From Lonicera japonica (Eukaryota > Streptophyta > Magnoliopsida > Dipsacales > Caprifoliaceae), in NCBI GenBank assembly GCA_021464415.1, contig CM038471.1, forward strand, positions 12,336,373 through 12,400,372: DNA of 64,000 bases, read 5' to 3'. Positions 13,319-24,608 of this stretch are shown here, piece by piece (within the stretch, counting starts at the first letter, position 1; each line of letters begins with the position of its first letter). The notes under the pieces were generated by a model. It was not told the origin of the DNA. It searched no databases and saw only the letters and a program-made list of their open reading frames with translations. The position numbers and the translations under genes are program-made.

Positions 13319-14625
13319 TGTGAGAATCCGGACCCGCAATCCGAGAGGTCGTCCTCATTCTCGGTATTCTTTGAAAACGTGTTTTGTAGAGTCGCCAGTT
13401 TGTTTTACGAGAAAACAAACAAAAGATCGTACGAGGGATAATTCAAGAACGAATTATCTTTCATACGTTTAAAACTAGAGTTTAAAAGTATACTTTGCTA
13501 GGGTTCATGAACTACGTTATGAATTGGGAAGGTGTTAGGCACCCAATTCGCCCTTTCGGTCTCTTAATGGATCATGTATCTAATTCCTATTTTAGATATC
13601 TTGCAAGTAGTTTAAATAGTTTTCAGAATAATCCTTTATGGATAAATTCAGTTTAAAATTGTATTTTAAAATCAGACTCGAGCTTTGCGAGCGCCTACGT
13701 ATTCATTCGTAGAATGAAATCAGAGTCTCGTAGTTTCATTTGTTTGGAAACTATTTTTGTATTTTTGTTTATTTTGAAAACGTGTTAAAACGAGTTTTAG
13801 TTTTTTTTGTAAAATTTAGAAAGGATTTATTTTGAAAGCAGTGAATTTCCTTGCAAGTTATCTAATTTTCTGTATTAAAAATGAATTTAAATGCAGTATT
13901 GAAATTAGGAAGGTTAAAGAAAGATGTACCTGATGCGCTTGAAGAAGAAAGAACCTTGCCTTGGTTGCTCATTTTCTCTCTAAACTTTCTCTCTCTAGAA
14001 CCTTCTCTCTCTAATTCTCTTTTTCTCTAGAAATTCTAAAAGAAAAGACTCCCTAATAATTTTGGCAGAATTTCACCTTACTAAAAACACCAATGAGTGT
14101 TGATGATCTCAAATGAGACCCCAATGGTCCTATTTATAGGAAAATTTCCGCCAAAAACGCTCCAAAAGAGGCCAACCGCGGGGGGTAGCCGCAGGTGGTG
14201 CGGCTGGGGGTAGCCGCTGGGCTTGCAGCTAGGGCGTACGGTCGGAGGATGCGGCTGGGTCGTGCGGTTAGGGCGTGCGGCTAGGGCGTGCGGCTGGGTG
14301 CCAACCGCACGGTTGGTAGGTAGCCGTACGGTTGCTGTGTGCGGTTGGGGGCTGTGGCTGGCTCACAAAAATGCATAGAAACCCTCGAAAAAAACTCGAT
14401 TTTCTAATGGGTCGCTGCCCCGCACCCTGCGACTTGACCAGGCAGGCCGATCCCCGTCCTAGTAAGCGAAGAGGCAACAAAGGTTATCTCAGACTCCCAG
14501 TGCGTCCGAAAATTGGAGTCTTTCTTAACGGTCTTCTATATGTACGATGACTCAGGATTAAATGCAAGATGCTCATTTTAAGAAAAGCAGTATCCATACG
14601 AGAGTCGTGGATTGGGGTGTTCATA
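13319..14625 (-). repeat. 3' LTR of the Tat element
   Basis: On the plus strand it starts TGTGAGAATCC and ends GTGTTCATA; the other LTR ends TTCACA, so the terminal C has mutated here. It carries about 100 bp (around 14325-14445) absent from the other LTR. The minus-strand TATA box CCTATAAATAGG is at 14129-14140, with the CpG-rich repeat block at 14165-14350 lying upstream of it in transcriptional sense. Confidence 0.92.
14129..14140 (-). promoter_or_regulatory. TATA box in the 3' LTR
   Basis: The same CCTATAAATAGG as in the 5' LTR, with the same CpG-rich repeat block upstream (14165-14350). It could drive transcription out of the element into the flank at 13318 and below. Confidence 0.7.
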
Positions 14626-14641
14626 GACCCTCTCGTCCTGG

Positions 14642-14659
14642 GATTCTTGCCTGCAAGAA
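14642..14659. repeat. Perfect 8 bp-arm hairpin inside the 3' LTR junction
   Basis: ATTCTTGCCTGCAAGAAT can fold with 8 bp arms and a 2-base loop, 17 bp inside the element from the LTR. An outer pair, CGAGAGTCGTG (14599-14609) and CACGACTCTCG (14688-14698), could bring the LTR edge and internal sequence together. Confidence 0.6.
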
Positions 14660-15009
14660 TACTGGGACGATAAGAAGACAACGATTCACGACTCTCGGGT
14701 GAATCCCAATGCGTTACTTCTTGAATCAAAATATACCCTTTCTGGCATGTGGATTTTGTCACGTTCCAGGCGATGCAATCCACGACCGCCCCTTTCTTTT
14801 CGGCAAGGCGACACGATACATTCAATCTTTTCTTCTGTCTACCCTCAGTGATACATTACCCTCAGCGGCACACCACCCTCAGTGTATAGGACTTCGCGTA
14901 GGGAGTTTAGGCATTTCACCGAGTCTAAATGATTGTTGTGAAAAAGTGCTTTCAAAGGTTTCCCATTTCTTAGGGAGAAGTGAAAGAACGGTCTTGGTCT
15001 TGTGATGTA

Positions 15010-15640
15010 TCCCTTCGTGGGGATTGACGCTAAAAGAAACTTCTATCTTTGGGAAATGTGAACAGGATTCCCTTCGTGGGGAATGTGTGAAGAATTCTTA
15101 TCTTGAAAAAGAAAAGATTCCTATTGTGGGGAATGTGTGGATAAAGCTATTCCCTTCATGGCGAATCCGCGGTAAAGGTTATTTCCCTTCGTGGGGAAAG
15201 GGGATCGGAGAAAATTCTCATCGTGGAGAATACGAAGAATTCCTAACTCTGAGGAATTCGAAAAAAATTCCCTTCGTGGGGAACACGTGGAGTCGTTATT
15301 TCCCTTCGTGAGGAAAGGGGTTTCGGAGAAATTCCCATCATGGGGAATGCGAAGAATTCTTAACTCTGAGGAATTCGAAAAAAATTCCCTTCGTGGGGAA
15401 CACATGGAGTCGTTATTTCCCTTTGTGGGGAAAGGGGTTTCGGAGAAATTCCCATCGTGGAGAATGCGAAGAATTCCTAACTCTGAGGAATTCGAAAAAA
15501 ATTCCCTTCGTGGGGAACACGTGGAGTCGTTATTTTCCTTCGTGGGGAAAGGGGTTTCAGAGAAATTTCCATCGTGGGGAATGCGAAGAATTCCTAACTC
15601 TGAGGAATTCGGAAAAAATTCCCTTCGTTACTATCTCGTT
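15010..15640. repeat. 117 bp tandem array built of TTCCC..GGGAA hairpin units
   Basis: The segment ATTCCCTTCGTGGGGAACACGT recurs with a spacing of exactly 117 bases (T at 15268, 15385, 15502 and 15619), giving about 3.7 copies. Each copy holds three or four inverted motifs of the type TTCCCTTCGTGGGGAA, and looser single motifs run back to about 15010. Because 117 is a multiple of three, all plus frames that are open stay open: the frame at 15191-15694 gives a 39-residue repeat (SLRGEH, FPSWGMRRI, SEEFEK). I see no sign that it is translated; a structural or packaging role in the element is as likely. Confidence 0.92.
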
Positions 15641-16489
15641 GCCATGGTTCCATTACTCAAACACTGCTTTAATTTTTCAAAAATGATATGTTAGAGAGAA
15701 CTGCTTGCAAGTGGAAGTGCTTTTTCTTTTGCATTCCTTTTCACCCTTAGTTTTGACCTCTGGCATTTTTTTGGGGAATCAGACTTTTTGAATCAACTTT
15801 TCCTAAAAAACTTTCGGACCGCTGTGTATGGATTTTTGGGATTTGGCATCTCTCTACCCTCAGTTTTCCTCTCTTTGGTCATGGGGATAGAATTTCGCTT
15901 AGAATTCTCAATCATCCTCCAGCTACCCTCTGATTTTTCACAAGGAAGATGCTGGTCCTGTATCGTTTTCTGTTTTTCGATACCCTTATTGCTCCTTCTT
16001 TTGACTATTCGGCCTTTTATTTTGGGCTTTCGAATTTTTTTTGCTTTTTTCTTTTCTTTGCTTTTTCCAAAACAGGAGCCTTACACACCTAAGATGTAGC
16101 CCTCCGCTTTTTTGGCACAGCTGTCACTCTTAGTGTGGCTCTCCCTGTCAATTTTCTTCATCATTCTTGTTTTTCTTTTTTTTCTTTTTTTCTCACTTTT
16201 TCCTCTCTTGGACCAACGGGATTTTTCCCTTTTCTACTCTTTCAATTTTTTCTGGTACCCGAATCCTCTTTTACACCTTCCCTGTTTATTAATCAGATTC
16301 AAGCCTTTCGAAAAATAGATCTATCCTTTAGAATTTTGTTTCCTCCACAGACTTTAGAATGTCAAACTTTTGAGTTTTTGATCTGCCATCTCGTGCGTGT
16401 GTGTGAGTCTTGGTCCTTTTGTACTTCGGGAGAAGTTGATTCACTACCTGCCATTTCCCCCTTTTTTTTTGGTTAAACTGGTCAAAACT
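15641..16489. other. Pyrimidine-rich spacer inside the Tat element
   Basis: The plus strand is T/C-rich. The resulting hydrophobic open frames (15788-16099, 16135-16476) look like composition artefacts, not membrane proteins. Confidence 0.5.
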
Positions 16490-16618
16490 GAGGGTAGCCG
16501 CAAGGGGTAGCCGCAGGGTATGACCCCCACAGCCGTACGACTGGCAGCCAACCGCACGGTTGGGGGCTAGCCGTACGGTTGGCTAGCCTGCGGCTGGCCT
16601 CCAAATCCTATAAATAGG
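16490..16618 (+). promoter_or_regulatory. Antisense promoter of the PMD gene
   Basis: A CpG-rich block with GGTAGCCGCA, AACCGCACGG, AGCCGTACGG and TGCGGCTGGCC units leads to CCTATAAATAGG at 16607-16618. The TATA sequence is identical, base for base, to that of the element's own LTR promoter but points the other way. The first ATG is at 16727, about 110 bases downstream. Confidence 0.72.
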
Positions 16619-16726
16619 CCACTATTTGGATCATTTCTCTCCACTTCTTCTTGCGATCCCTCTCTCTAGCATATAAATATCTGATTTTCAAAAACATTTA
16701 GTGAGTATTCTATAAGAGTGTGAGTG

Positions 16727-19700
16727 ATGGCTTTTGCGAGACTATTGTCGATCTTTGTGTTCATGATGATGGGGGTCAACGGAGGGCGGGGAGGCACCGG
16801 AGCTACTCCCGGGGGATGAGGTGGAGTCGATCACCGCGATGATGGATGGGCGCCTGATCTGCGCGCCTCATCACGATGACTGGGAGGGTGTGGCTTAGGA
16901 GGGGCCACTGGGGGCAGATGGGTCACTGCAGCGGGCGATGTACTGGGACGTGCCGCTAATTTCACCGGGAAAGGGGCGAGATTGGTTGCTGATGGAGCCT
17001 GCGGCATACGAGGTCCGTCGCCGTACTAGGGTATGTTCTAATTTCCAGTATTTACGCTAAATAATAATTTAAAAAAAAATGCAATGACATGATATGCATG
17101 AAATGTGATAAATTTAATAATTACTTGCCATAATAAATATACTTAGCACAACTTATTTTCTCAAAATATGTATTACCCCGTATTAATATAAAGAACGAGT
17201 TCTAAAATTTTATTACAATATTTTACGTGACAAAAGATTGGATGGTGCCGCGGTATTACACGTGCCGCTCCCGAGCTTCGAGACCAGTTACCCCCATTGG
17301 TGAGGGCTTATTTGAGCACGACCCCATTCGGACGATTCATCGAGGTGTTGCCAGGCGGGGAGTTTCAGCGATCGGTGAGTCTGCCGATGGTGTTGGGAGA
17401 GAGATGGTGGGACACGACACACACCTTCCACTGGGGTTGGGGGGAGATGACGTTGACCCTAGAGGATGTCTTCGTGCTGACGGGGCTGCCGTTTGGAGGG
17501 GAGGCTTTGGCACCCAACCCCCGGGTATGAATTACGCTAGACAGGATGGGAGCGACACTTGGATGGAGGCCTGGCCGGATAGTGGCGGACGGGATACCCC
17601 ACACGGCGATGGTGCAGCACATCGAGGCGGAGAGCGCGAGGTTTGGAGATGGACCGATGACACGCCAGGAGGTGCGGCAGCTGTCTCGGTGTTTTCTACT
17701 GCTGGTGCTGCATGATTTCTTTTATGCATGGGGCGGCGACAACTTGCGGTTGTGGTGGTTGTCGTGCTAGCGGTGCTGTACGAGTCGATGGACTTGGTGT
17801 GCCGTCACATGGAGCTCAACCATCGCGGGCTGGTCACGCTTTGGGAGGTAATTAATTAATTTAAGTCCTCAGTTGTCTTTTATGAAAAAAACATGTGATT
17901 GTTAATAAAAAATGTTATGATTTGATGATTTAATAAAAAGTGTGATATTGTGTGATAGATGTGGTTTATTGTGCATACTCATCAGGGCATTGGTCAGATT
18001 CATCTGCACCTGACTTTTGCAGATGAGTTCCCGCTGTTCAGACGGTATTATAGCGGGAACATAGTTGGGGTGTATCGATATCTGACTCCGGACGTTAGTG
18101 CAGGCGACGTTTCGGGTCTACAGCTAGATCAGGTATGCAATTTTCGCAAATTAATTTTAAATAAGTTTGAAAAAAAAGAAGTTTATTAATAGCGAGTATC
18201 GATGTGGCAGGTTTAGTGGAGTCCGTGGCCTGTGTTCGTGACACAACAGTGGGGGTATGCTGATACGCTGGCGACCGCGCGTTCGAGACGGCTGTTCGAG
18301 CATGAGTACAGCGTGGTGTTTTATTTGGGGGGGCGCGTGGTGAGACAACATACTCCTGGGTTAGGTTTCAGGGTTCCAGCGTGGCCTCCAGCAGCGATGA
18401 GACGGACGGTCATGCTATATGCAGATGAGAGGGCGTTGTTTTTAGCTGGCGTTTCGATTGAGGGTTTATTGGTGGAGGGTGAGTACGGGACTTTTGCTCA
18501 CCGTTACTTGATGAGGGAGATAAGGGAAGTGCGTGGACGAGTGATCTACGCGAAGTATGCTGCCATCGGGGGAGATCTGATGTACATCCGGGGGCAGCTG
18601 TATATTGTGCAGTGGGTTCCACATCAGCCCATCCCTGCGCCGAACTGGAGGGCGAAGGGGATTGCGGATTCGGATGATAAAGATTCGCATGGTGAGAGAG
18701 ATATGGGCCCACAGCAGGTGGAGGGGGAGGAGGATGAAGGTGAGGGGTCCGAGGAGGTGCCTTTGGGGGGAGGAGATGGTGGGGCATCACCAGTTGGGCC
18801 AGGTGGAGGAGTAGGGGAGGAGCCGACTGTTGCAGTTTCGCCCGGGCGAGGTAGGGCGACGAGAGGAGGGAGGAGTCCAGTCGGAGGACGGAGCCCTGTG
18901 TCGAGGCCGCCCATTCCACCGGCCATGGCAGGGAGGACACCTCAATTGTCCTCGGAGGAGATTAGGCAGATGCTGGAGTCGGGGCAGACACCGGAGGGAC
19001 GTGGGTTGGTGTCAGGGTTGTCGCCCATGTTCGGGCTCGGAGACATGGACTGGGTCCATCACGTGTCGTTCTCGCCATTGCTGCGCACACCTGTTGGGTC
19101 GCCAAGTGCCGGGTCGGTGGGCCTGAGGCCTTACTTTTTGTCTACCCCATCATCAGGTGCTGCCCGTGGTATAGTTTTCCGAGAGATGGGAGAAAGGGCA
19201 GCTCAATTAGAAGGGGAGGCAGGCATTGGTCAGGCTCCAGCTGGTGAAGGTGGCGACAAGGGAAAGGGGAAGGCTGTGGCACCAGAGACGGAGGAGACTG
19301 ATGGGGATACTCCCCCAATGGGAAGAGCTGGTGGAGCTGGGGCGGGTCCGTCGCAGGCTGGTGGGGCGTCGAAGTCCTACTCGATCCCGGAGTACCCACA
19401 GGACATCCCCTACCTGGATCTCGGACGACCCAAACAGTATCGAATCCCTGACGTGCCTGTGGACGATGAGCAGATGGGGGCCATGGCGCATGTCTCGGAC
19501 GGGAGGTATGGTTTTCTTTAAAAAGTTTGGTACATGCGTTGATTTATGAATGTTAACTGATAACTTGGCTTTTTGGCAGATAGGTTTATTCCGGCTTCGT
19601 GAGGTGGCTGAGTTGCTGAGGAGCTACTTCAACATGTACGGGTTGCTGACGTTCGCGGCTCCCTTCCCGACGGATTACATGGGGAGATATAGTAGACGCC

Positions 19701-19918
19701 TGGCGGGTGACGTGATGGCTAGCTATCATCCCTCCCGTTCGCGGTCTCGATCGGCGGCGCCTTCTCAGTCCATCCAGCAGTCGAGACGTACTTCCCGTCT
19801 TGCGCCTCCTCCTCAAGGTCAGGGTCGTACGGTTTCAGAGAGTCCAGCAGAGGGTGCTGGCGAGACGGAAGCAAAGCGCCCGCGGACGATGGATCCTCCC
19901 CCTTCTCCACAGCGTTGA
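16727..19918 (+). pseudogene. Plant mobile domain (PMD, MAIN-like) gene, antisense in the Tat element
   Basis: The strongest match is at 17267-17530, with ERWWDTTHTFHWGWGEMTL and then TLEDVFVLTGLPF, the hallmark of the aminotransferase-like plant mobile domain of Arabidopsis MAIN/MAIL1 and of many retrotransposons. In MAIN-type host proteins it serves gene silencing and genome stability. The gene looks spliced: likely exons are 16727-17034, about 17230-17850, 17960-18132, 18212-19507 and 19581-19918, with GTATG-type donors and AG acceptors (e.g. TTTTTGGCAG at 19580). The fourth exon codes a long continuation (18232-19507), then a Gly/Pro/acidic linker; the last exon ends in a Ser/Arg/Pro-rich tail. 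In-frame TGA near 17526, a shift near 17765 and a broken first exon make it a pseudogene. GC content is far above its surroundings. Exon limits are inferred by eye. Confidence 0.78.
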
Positions 19919-20465
19919 TGGTTTGAGCGATGGTTACTTATGTTTTATTTTAGAAAAAGAACATCTTAATTTAAGCAATTAATTTAGATGTATTTTGTGT
20001 TTTTTTTTGAGAAAAACTTGTTAATTTAGTGGTTAGTTTAAATGTGCTTGCTTTTTAGGAAAACGTTGGTTTGTTAGTGTGATTGGTTTATATTATGAAT
20101 AAAGTATTTATGTTTTTGAAAAATATGTTTACGTGTGATGTGGTGTGAATGTTATAAAATTATTGTGAATATAGTTGAAAAGTGGTTATGTTAACATATG
20201 TTGGCAAAATTATTATTCATTTGATTGAAAAAATAATCAACGGCATGTGTTAGTAAATCGAAGAAAGAATATGATTAAGTGTAATTTTGTGTTGGCAATA
20301 TTATTACAAGTTGAATTGCGAAAACGATTAAGTACATATGTTGGCAAGTAATTATTAAATCTATATGCATGCAATGATGGATCGTTCTTCCTGAATAAAG
20401 TCTGGCAATATTCGCATTATGATGTATTGTGAAGAAATTTTTGGAGAAACTAAAAATTTTGACCA
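19919..20465. other. 3' flank of the PMD gene
   Basis: AT-rich, with AATAAAG at about 20098 as a possible polyadenylation signal. No coding sequence seen. Confidence 0.5.
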
Positions 20466-20577
20466 AGGGGAGGAGCCAACCGCACGCCCTACCCCCAAGG
20501 GGTAGCCGTACGGTTGGGAGCCAGCCGCACTGTTGGCAGCCAGCCGTGCGGTTGGCCCGTGTATTTGCTATAAATAG
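20466..20577 (+). promoter_or_regulatory. Antisense promoter of the DUF7745-type gene
   Basis: Units CCAACCGCACGCCCTA, GGTAGCCGTACGGTTGG, AGCCGCACTGTTGG and TGCGGTTGGCCC precede CTATAAATAG at 20568-20577. The start codon follows at 20665, about 90 bases from the TATA box. The layout repeats that of the PMD promoter and of the LTR. Confidence 0.72.
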
Positions 20578-20664
20578 AGCGCGAATTTGTCCTTTTTTCT
20601 CCCATCAAGATCACTATTCATCCTATCTTTCTAGCCTAAAACACTTATTTCTTTCTTTGTCATC

Positions 20665-21897
20665 ATGTCTACTTTTCGCTCCCATGCTGCTTTCTCCCTT
20701 CTATCCGATTTTGTGTCCTTAGCCGAGGCTAATTGTGGCCTCAACTGGGGTGACCTGAGCCATCTTCATCGCTGGTGTTCTCACGAGATCAACTGGTCTT
20801 TCTTGCTCGGTTTTGCTGAGTTTTGGGATCCTGAGGATCACTGCTTTCGCGTCGGGTTAGATGAGTTATGCCTGACGATTGAGGAGTTCACACTACTGAT
20901 GCGCCAGGAGGTTTCTTGGCCGTTGGCATCCCTGCGAGATTCTAGGAGTCGTCGAGTTATGCTGGCAGAGCTATTGGGTTTGAAGGAGAGTGAGTATCGT
21001 CTAATGATAGAGGGCAAACGGCTCCACCTTTGTCGCTTGGCAGATTTTTTCATTCATCATGGTGATGACCCAGCTTAGTATTTAGGTCGGACTTCTGCTT
21101 GTATGATCTTTGCCTTTTCTCAGATGCTCTTGGTTACTGATGATGCTATTCTAATGGACCCCCTGATTATACGGGTCGTAGTTGAGGCCCGACGTGGTCA
21201 CTTAGTGGCCCCTATTTTGTTGGCGGAGACACTGAATGGTCTAGATGCCTTGGTTCAGTCTCGGGTTGACCATTTTCGGGGTAGCCCATACCTGCTATAT
21301 ATGTGGGTTACTGAGAGATTCCGCTATCTGGAGACTCGACTTCCCTGGGATTCTCGGGACTTCTTCCTGCGCCCTGATTATGCCCTGATTCACCGTCTGT
21401 CATCGTATGATTGGGCTGTCCGTTTTTTCGAGTCCTCCTCTTTGATTCGTTAGGAGATTCCGTGGTGGCATGTGAGGACTATGATTGTGAGTATGGGAGG
21501 GCAGAACTACCTTCGATTTCGGGGTCTGAGAGAGACATCATTCTATATACCCGGGTGGTTGACGAGACAGTTCGGCGTCCCACTGAGTATACCGCTTCCT
21601 TTGAGAGATTTTTCTTCAGTGGCCCTTCCCATTACCCCGAGATTGGAGACTACGCTACGAGGTTTATGGTCCACCCGCTATACTTGACGATTCCGTGCAG
21701 GAGAGGTTGGTATTATCCAGGCGACTCAGTCTGATGTCGTGTTACATATCTGGCGTCGGGTTCGTCAGTCCATTGAGCATGAGCCTATGATGATGAGATG
21801 GTTCCGGTTCGCGAATTCACGAGTGACAGAGGAGATGGTTCTTGCTTCATATCATACCATGGAGTGCGAGAGGATCTTATATTCTGCGACTGACTGA
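20665..21897 (+). pseudogene. DUF7745-type retrotransposon-associated protein, antisense in the Tat element
   Basis: The ATG at 20665 (MSTFRSHAAFSLLSDF) opens a frame that resembles the DUF7745 family of plant retrotransposon proteins. The family core is clear at 20820-20920: FWDPEDHCFRVGLDELCLTI, then EEFTLLM. Similarity continues with a middle part (21103-21450) and an end that reaches the TGA at 21895-21897 (REVRQSIEHEP-type helix, here RRVRQSIEHEPMMMRW). The function of the family is unknown. The copy is broken by a TAG at about 21076, another at 21451 and a shift near 21690. Unlike the PMD gene it shows no clear intron. It converges tail-to-tail with pol, whose stop is at 22190, and AT-rich sequence with AATGAATATT near 22070 may hold the poly(A) site. 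Confidence 0.75.
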
Positions 21898-22189
21898 TGG
21901 GTTCGATGGTCGATAGTTAGATTTGGTGGATAGCTTCTTTATGAAAGTGTTTTGGGTTTAGGTAGGTGAGGGGTGTAGGGAAAGTATGTAGGAAATGATG
22001 TAGGTTGTCTTGTATGAAAGAACTTTGGTTATATGTATGGAAAATCTCTTTCTGCCTCTTTTGCCTTCGAATGAATATTATTATAAGGAATAGACCGGGC
22101 CTGAAATTTTAATTTAGGTTGCCTACGTCTCCCCTGAAATTTTTAATTTTTTTTTGGGCTCACGTCTCCGTAGTTCATGAATACAACTT

Positions 22190-23568
22190 TTACTGATAGT
22201 GCTTCTTCAATCGATCCAGGTTGACTGGTGAGTTTAGCTCTTGGCCATCAATGTCAGTAAGGAGAATGGCACCCCCGGATAGTATTTTAGTAACAATGAA
22301 AGGGCCTGTCCATTTTGGCGAAAATTTTTCCCGTGGGTCACGAGCCGGTTCACGAATCTCTTTGAGTATTAAGTCCCCAACTATGATACTTCTTTCTCGA
22401 ATTTTCTTATTAAAGGCTTTTGCGACACGCTTTTGATACCCTTGATGTTGATATGAAGCCCTTAACCGCTTTTCATCAATCATTACCAATTCTTCATACC
22501 GAGCCTTTATCCAGTCACTTTCAGTGACTTGATTTTCCAAGACAACCCTAAAGAGGGTATTTCCATTTCCACTGGCAGAACCGCTTCTATTCCGTATGTG
22601 AGGGAGAAAGATGTTAACCCCGTAAAGACTCTCTCAGTAGTTCGATACCCCCAAAGTGCATATGGGAGCTTTTTAGGCCAATCTCTGCTGGATTTTACCA
22701 TTTTACTAATGATGTTCTTTAAATTCTTGTTGGCAGCCTTAATAGCCCCGTTAGTTTGCGGACGGTACGGGGAGGATTTGTGGCGTTTGATTCCATATTC
22801 TTCCATGAGCTCATTAGCTTCACCCTCAAAATGTGTCCCATTATCGGATATTACCTCATGAGGTACCCCGTATCGGCATATGATGTTGTGTTGGATGAAT
22901 CGAGCTACCTTCTTGGCATTTAAATCTTTGTAAAACTCGGCTTCAACCCATTTGGTGAAGTAGTCGATAGCGACCAGAATGTATTCAGGCCCATTGCTTC
23001 CTTTTGGTGAGTTCTTACCGATTATGTCGATACCCTAGATGGAAAACGGCCAAGGAGATGTCATGGGATACAATTCTTTTGGTGGGAGCTTCTGTGCTTT
23101 GGCATATATTTGGCATTGATGACACCCTTTGACATATTCAAAACAATCTTTCTGCATTGTCAACCAATAATACCCTTGACGAACTATTTTGCGTGCCAAT
23201 GTATGACCGCTCATATGTGGACCGTACTTTCCACTATGGATTTGTTCCATCATTGCTCGGGACTGTTCCTCGTCTAGACATTGAAGATGTATACCATCGT
23301 CATTTCTTCGATACAATCTTTCCGCACAAATGATGAATCGTGAAGCAAGCCGGCGAAGTATGACCCGGGTGGTTTTGTCTGTATTTGGTGGATATTCATT
23401 ATGCTTGAGTAGTTGCCAGATATCATAATACCAAACATCCTTGTCAATCATGCTTCCGCTTTCAACATTAAGTGATAGGCAAAATACCGGATTTGTCCAT
23501 TTCTGAATTTGGATCTGGATCTCTTCTTTCTCCCCCAGAATTTCGACCATCGAGGCTAGAGTGGCCAA
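22190..23568 (-). pseudogene. Tat pol: integrase
   Basis: Three blocks are in order. The zinc-binding domain lies at about 23300-23100 (HSGKYGPHMSGH, then CHQCQIYA). The catalytic core lies at about 23030-22690 with IDYFTKW, SDNGTHF and the C-terminal helix. The C-terminal domain ends in NLDRLKKHYQ and a stop at 22190-22192. Integrase joins the cDNA ends to host DNA. A stop at about 23035 and a frame change near 22530 interrupt it. The third catalytic acidic residue is lost: the helix reads TNGAIKAANKN where the family has a Glu before AANKN. The sequence AAG in place of a GAG/GAA codon fits a single transition. Confidence 0.9.
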
Positions 23569-23586
23569 TGCATCGTCAAAATTGTT

Positions 23587-23838
23587 TTATGTTCTTGGGA
23601 TATAGAAGAATTCAATACAATCAAATTTCTTAGAGGTTTCTTCGAGTTGGGCTAAAAAGGGTACAAGCTTTTCTTCTTTGATCTTCCATTTTTTTAGAAT
23701 CTGATGAATAATGAGGGTGGAGTCCCCAAATACCTGGATTTTACGAACCCCTTTCTGCAAAGTGATTTTTAACCCGACAATACATGCCTCGTATTCTGCG
23801 ATGTTATTAGTACAGGGAAATTCTAAGTGGAAAGACAT
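23587..23838 (-). pseudogene. Tat pol: second, archaeal-type RNase H
   Basis: LEFPCTNNIAEYEACIVGL and VFGDSTLIIHQ are the typical motifs (N-x-A-E-Y and the G-D-S strand) of the additional RNase H carried only by Tat-lineage elements, placed between the normal RNase H and integrase. It would degrade RNA in RNA-DNA hybrids. The frame is open through the motifs but is bounded by stops. Confidence 0.88.
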
Positions 23839-24003
23839 ATGAGCGTGTGTCTGATCCGGTGAAATGAATAGGATCTCGATTCCATTTCCATTTCAATTAC
23901 AAGCACCATCGAAGTACATTTTCCATTCATCATCTTTCGTAATCTCCATGATACCTTCGTCCGGAAATTCAAATTCTTCTAACTCGGTATCGATGATAGG
24001 GTT

Positions 24004-24414
24004 TCAAGCCAGGTGATCCGCTATGACCTGCCCTTTAACAGCCTTTTGAGTTATGTACAAGATATCAAATTCTGATAGCAAAAATACCCATTTAGCCATT
24101 TTGTTAGTCAGTACTGGTTTCTCGAACAAGTATCGCAAGGGATCCAGTCGTGAAATTAAGATTACAGAGAAAACCAACATGTAATGCCGCAACTTTTGGG
24201 TAGCCCAAACCAAGGAAGCACACGATTTCTCTAGTGGTGTGTAATTTCGCTCCCCGGGAGAAAGCTTTTTGCTGAGATAATATATTGCCTGTTCGGTTCT
24301 TGTTTTCAGCAAATGTTGAGCTAACATCGCCGCCACTGACGAGTTGTTGACTGACATGTATAATATCAATGGAATGCCTACTTGGGGAGGTGCTAGGACT
24401 GGTGGGTTAGACAA
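24004..24414 (-). pseudogene. Tat pol: RNase H of the reverse transcriptase
   Basis: The block after RT carries YMSVNNSSVAAML, YYLSKKLSPGERNYTPLEK, LVWATQKLRHYM and the closing VKGQVIADHLA, the usual Ty3 RT-RNase H series. The first catalytic Asp is replaced: LYMSVNNSSV stands where active elements have an Asp. Confidence 0.88.
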
Positions 24415-24608
24415 ATATTGTTTGATCTTATCAAACGCTTCTTGGCATCACTCGTTCCATTGTCCGTCCGAATTCTTTTGAAGTAACTTGAAAATTGGCT
24501 TACATGTTTGAGTCAATTGCGAAATGAATCTGCTTATGAACTGCAATCTTCCCAGGAAACCCCAAATTTCCTTCTCCGTTTTAGGAACTGGCATTTCTTG
24601 AATGGCCT

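Noticed and set aside
15010..15640. CRISPR-like array
   Set aside because: Plant nuclear DNA; the units are contiguous tandem repeats without unique spacers.
15191..15694. A 167-codon open frame as a repeat protein gene
   Set aside because: It follows from a 117 bp repeat whose length is a multiple of three; other frames are open too, and there is no promoter or start context.
15788..16476. Hydrophobic open frames as membrane proteins
   Set aside because: T-rich plus strand gives Phe/Leu-rich frames by chance; no conserved motif.
18410..18940. A 176-codon minus-strand frame
   Set aside because: It is the shadow of the GC-rich PMD exon on the other strand; its Pro/Ser-rich content reflects composition.
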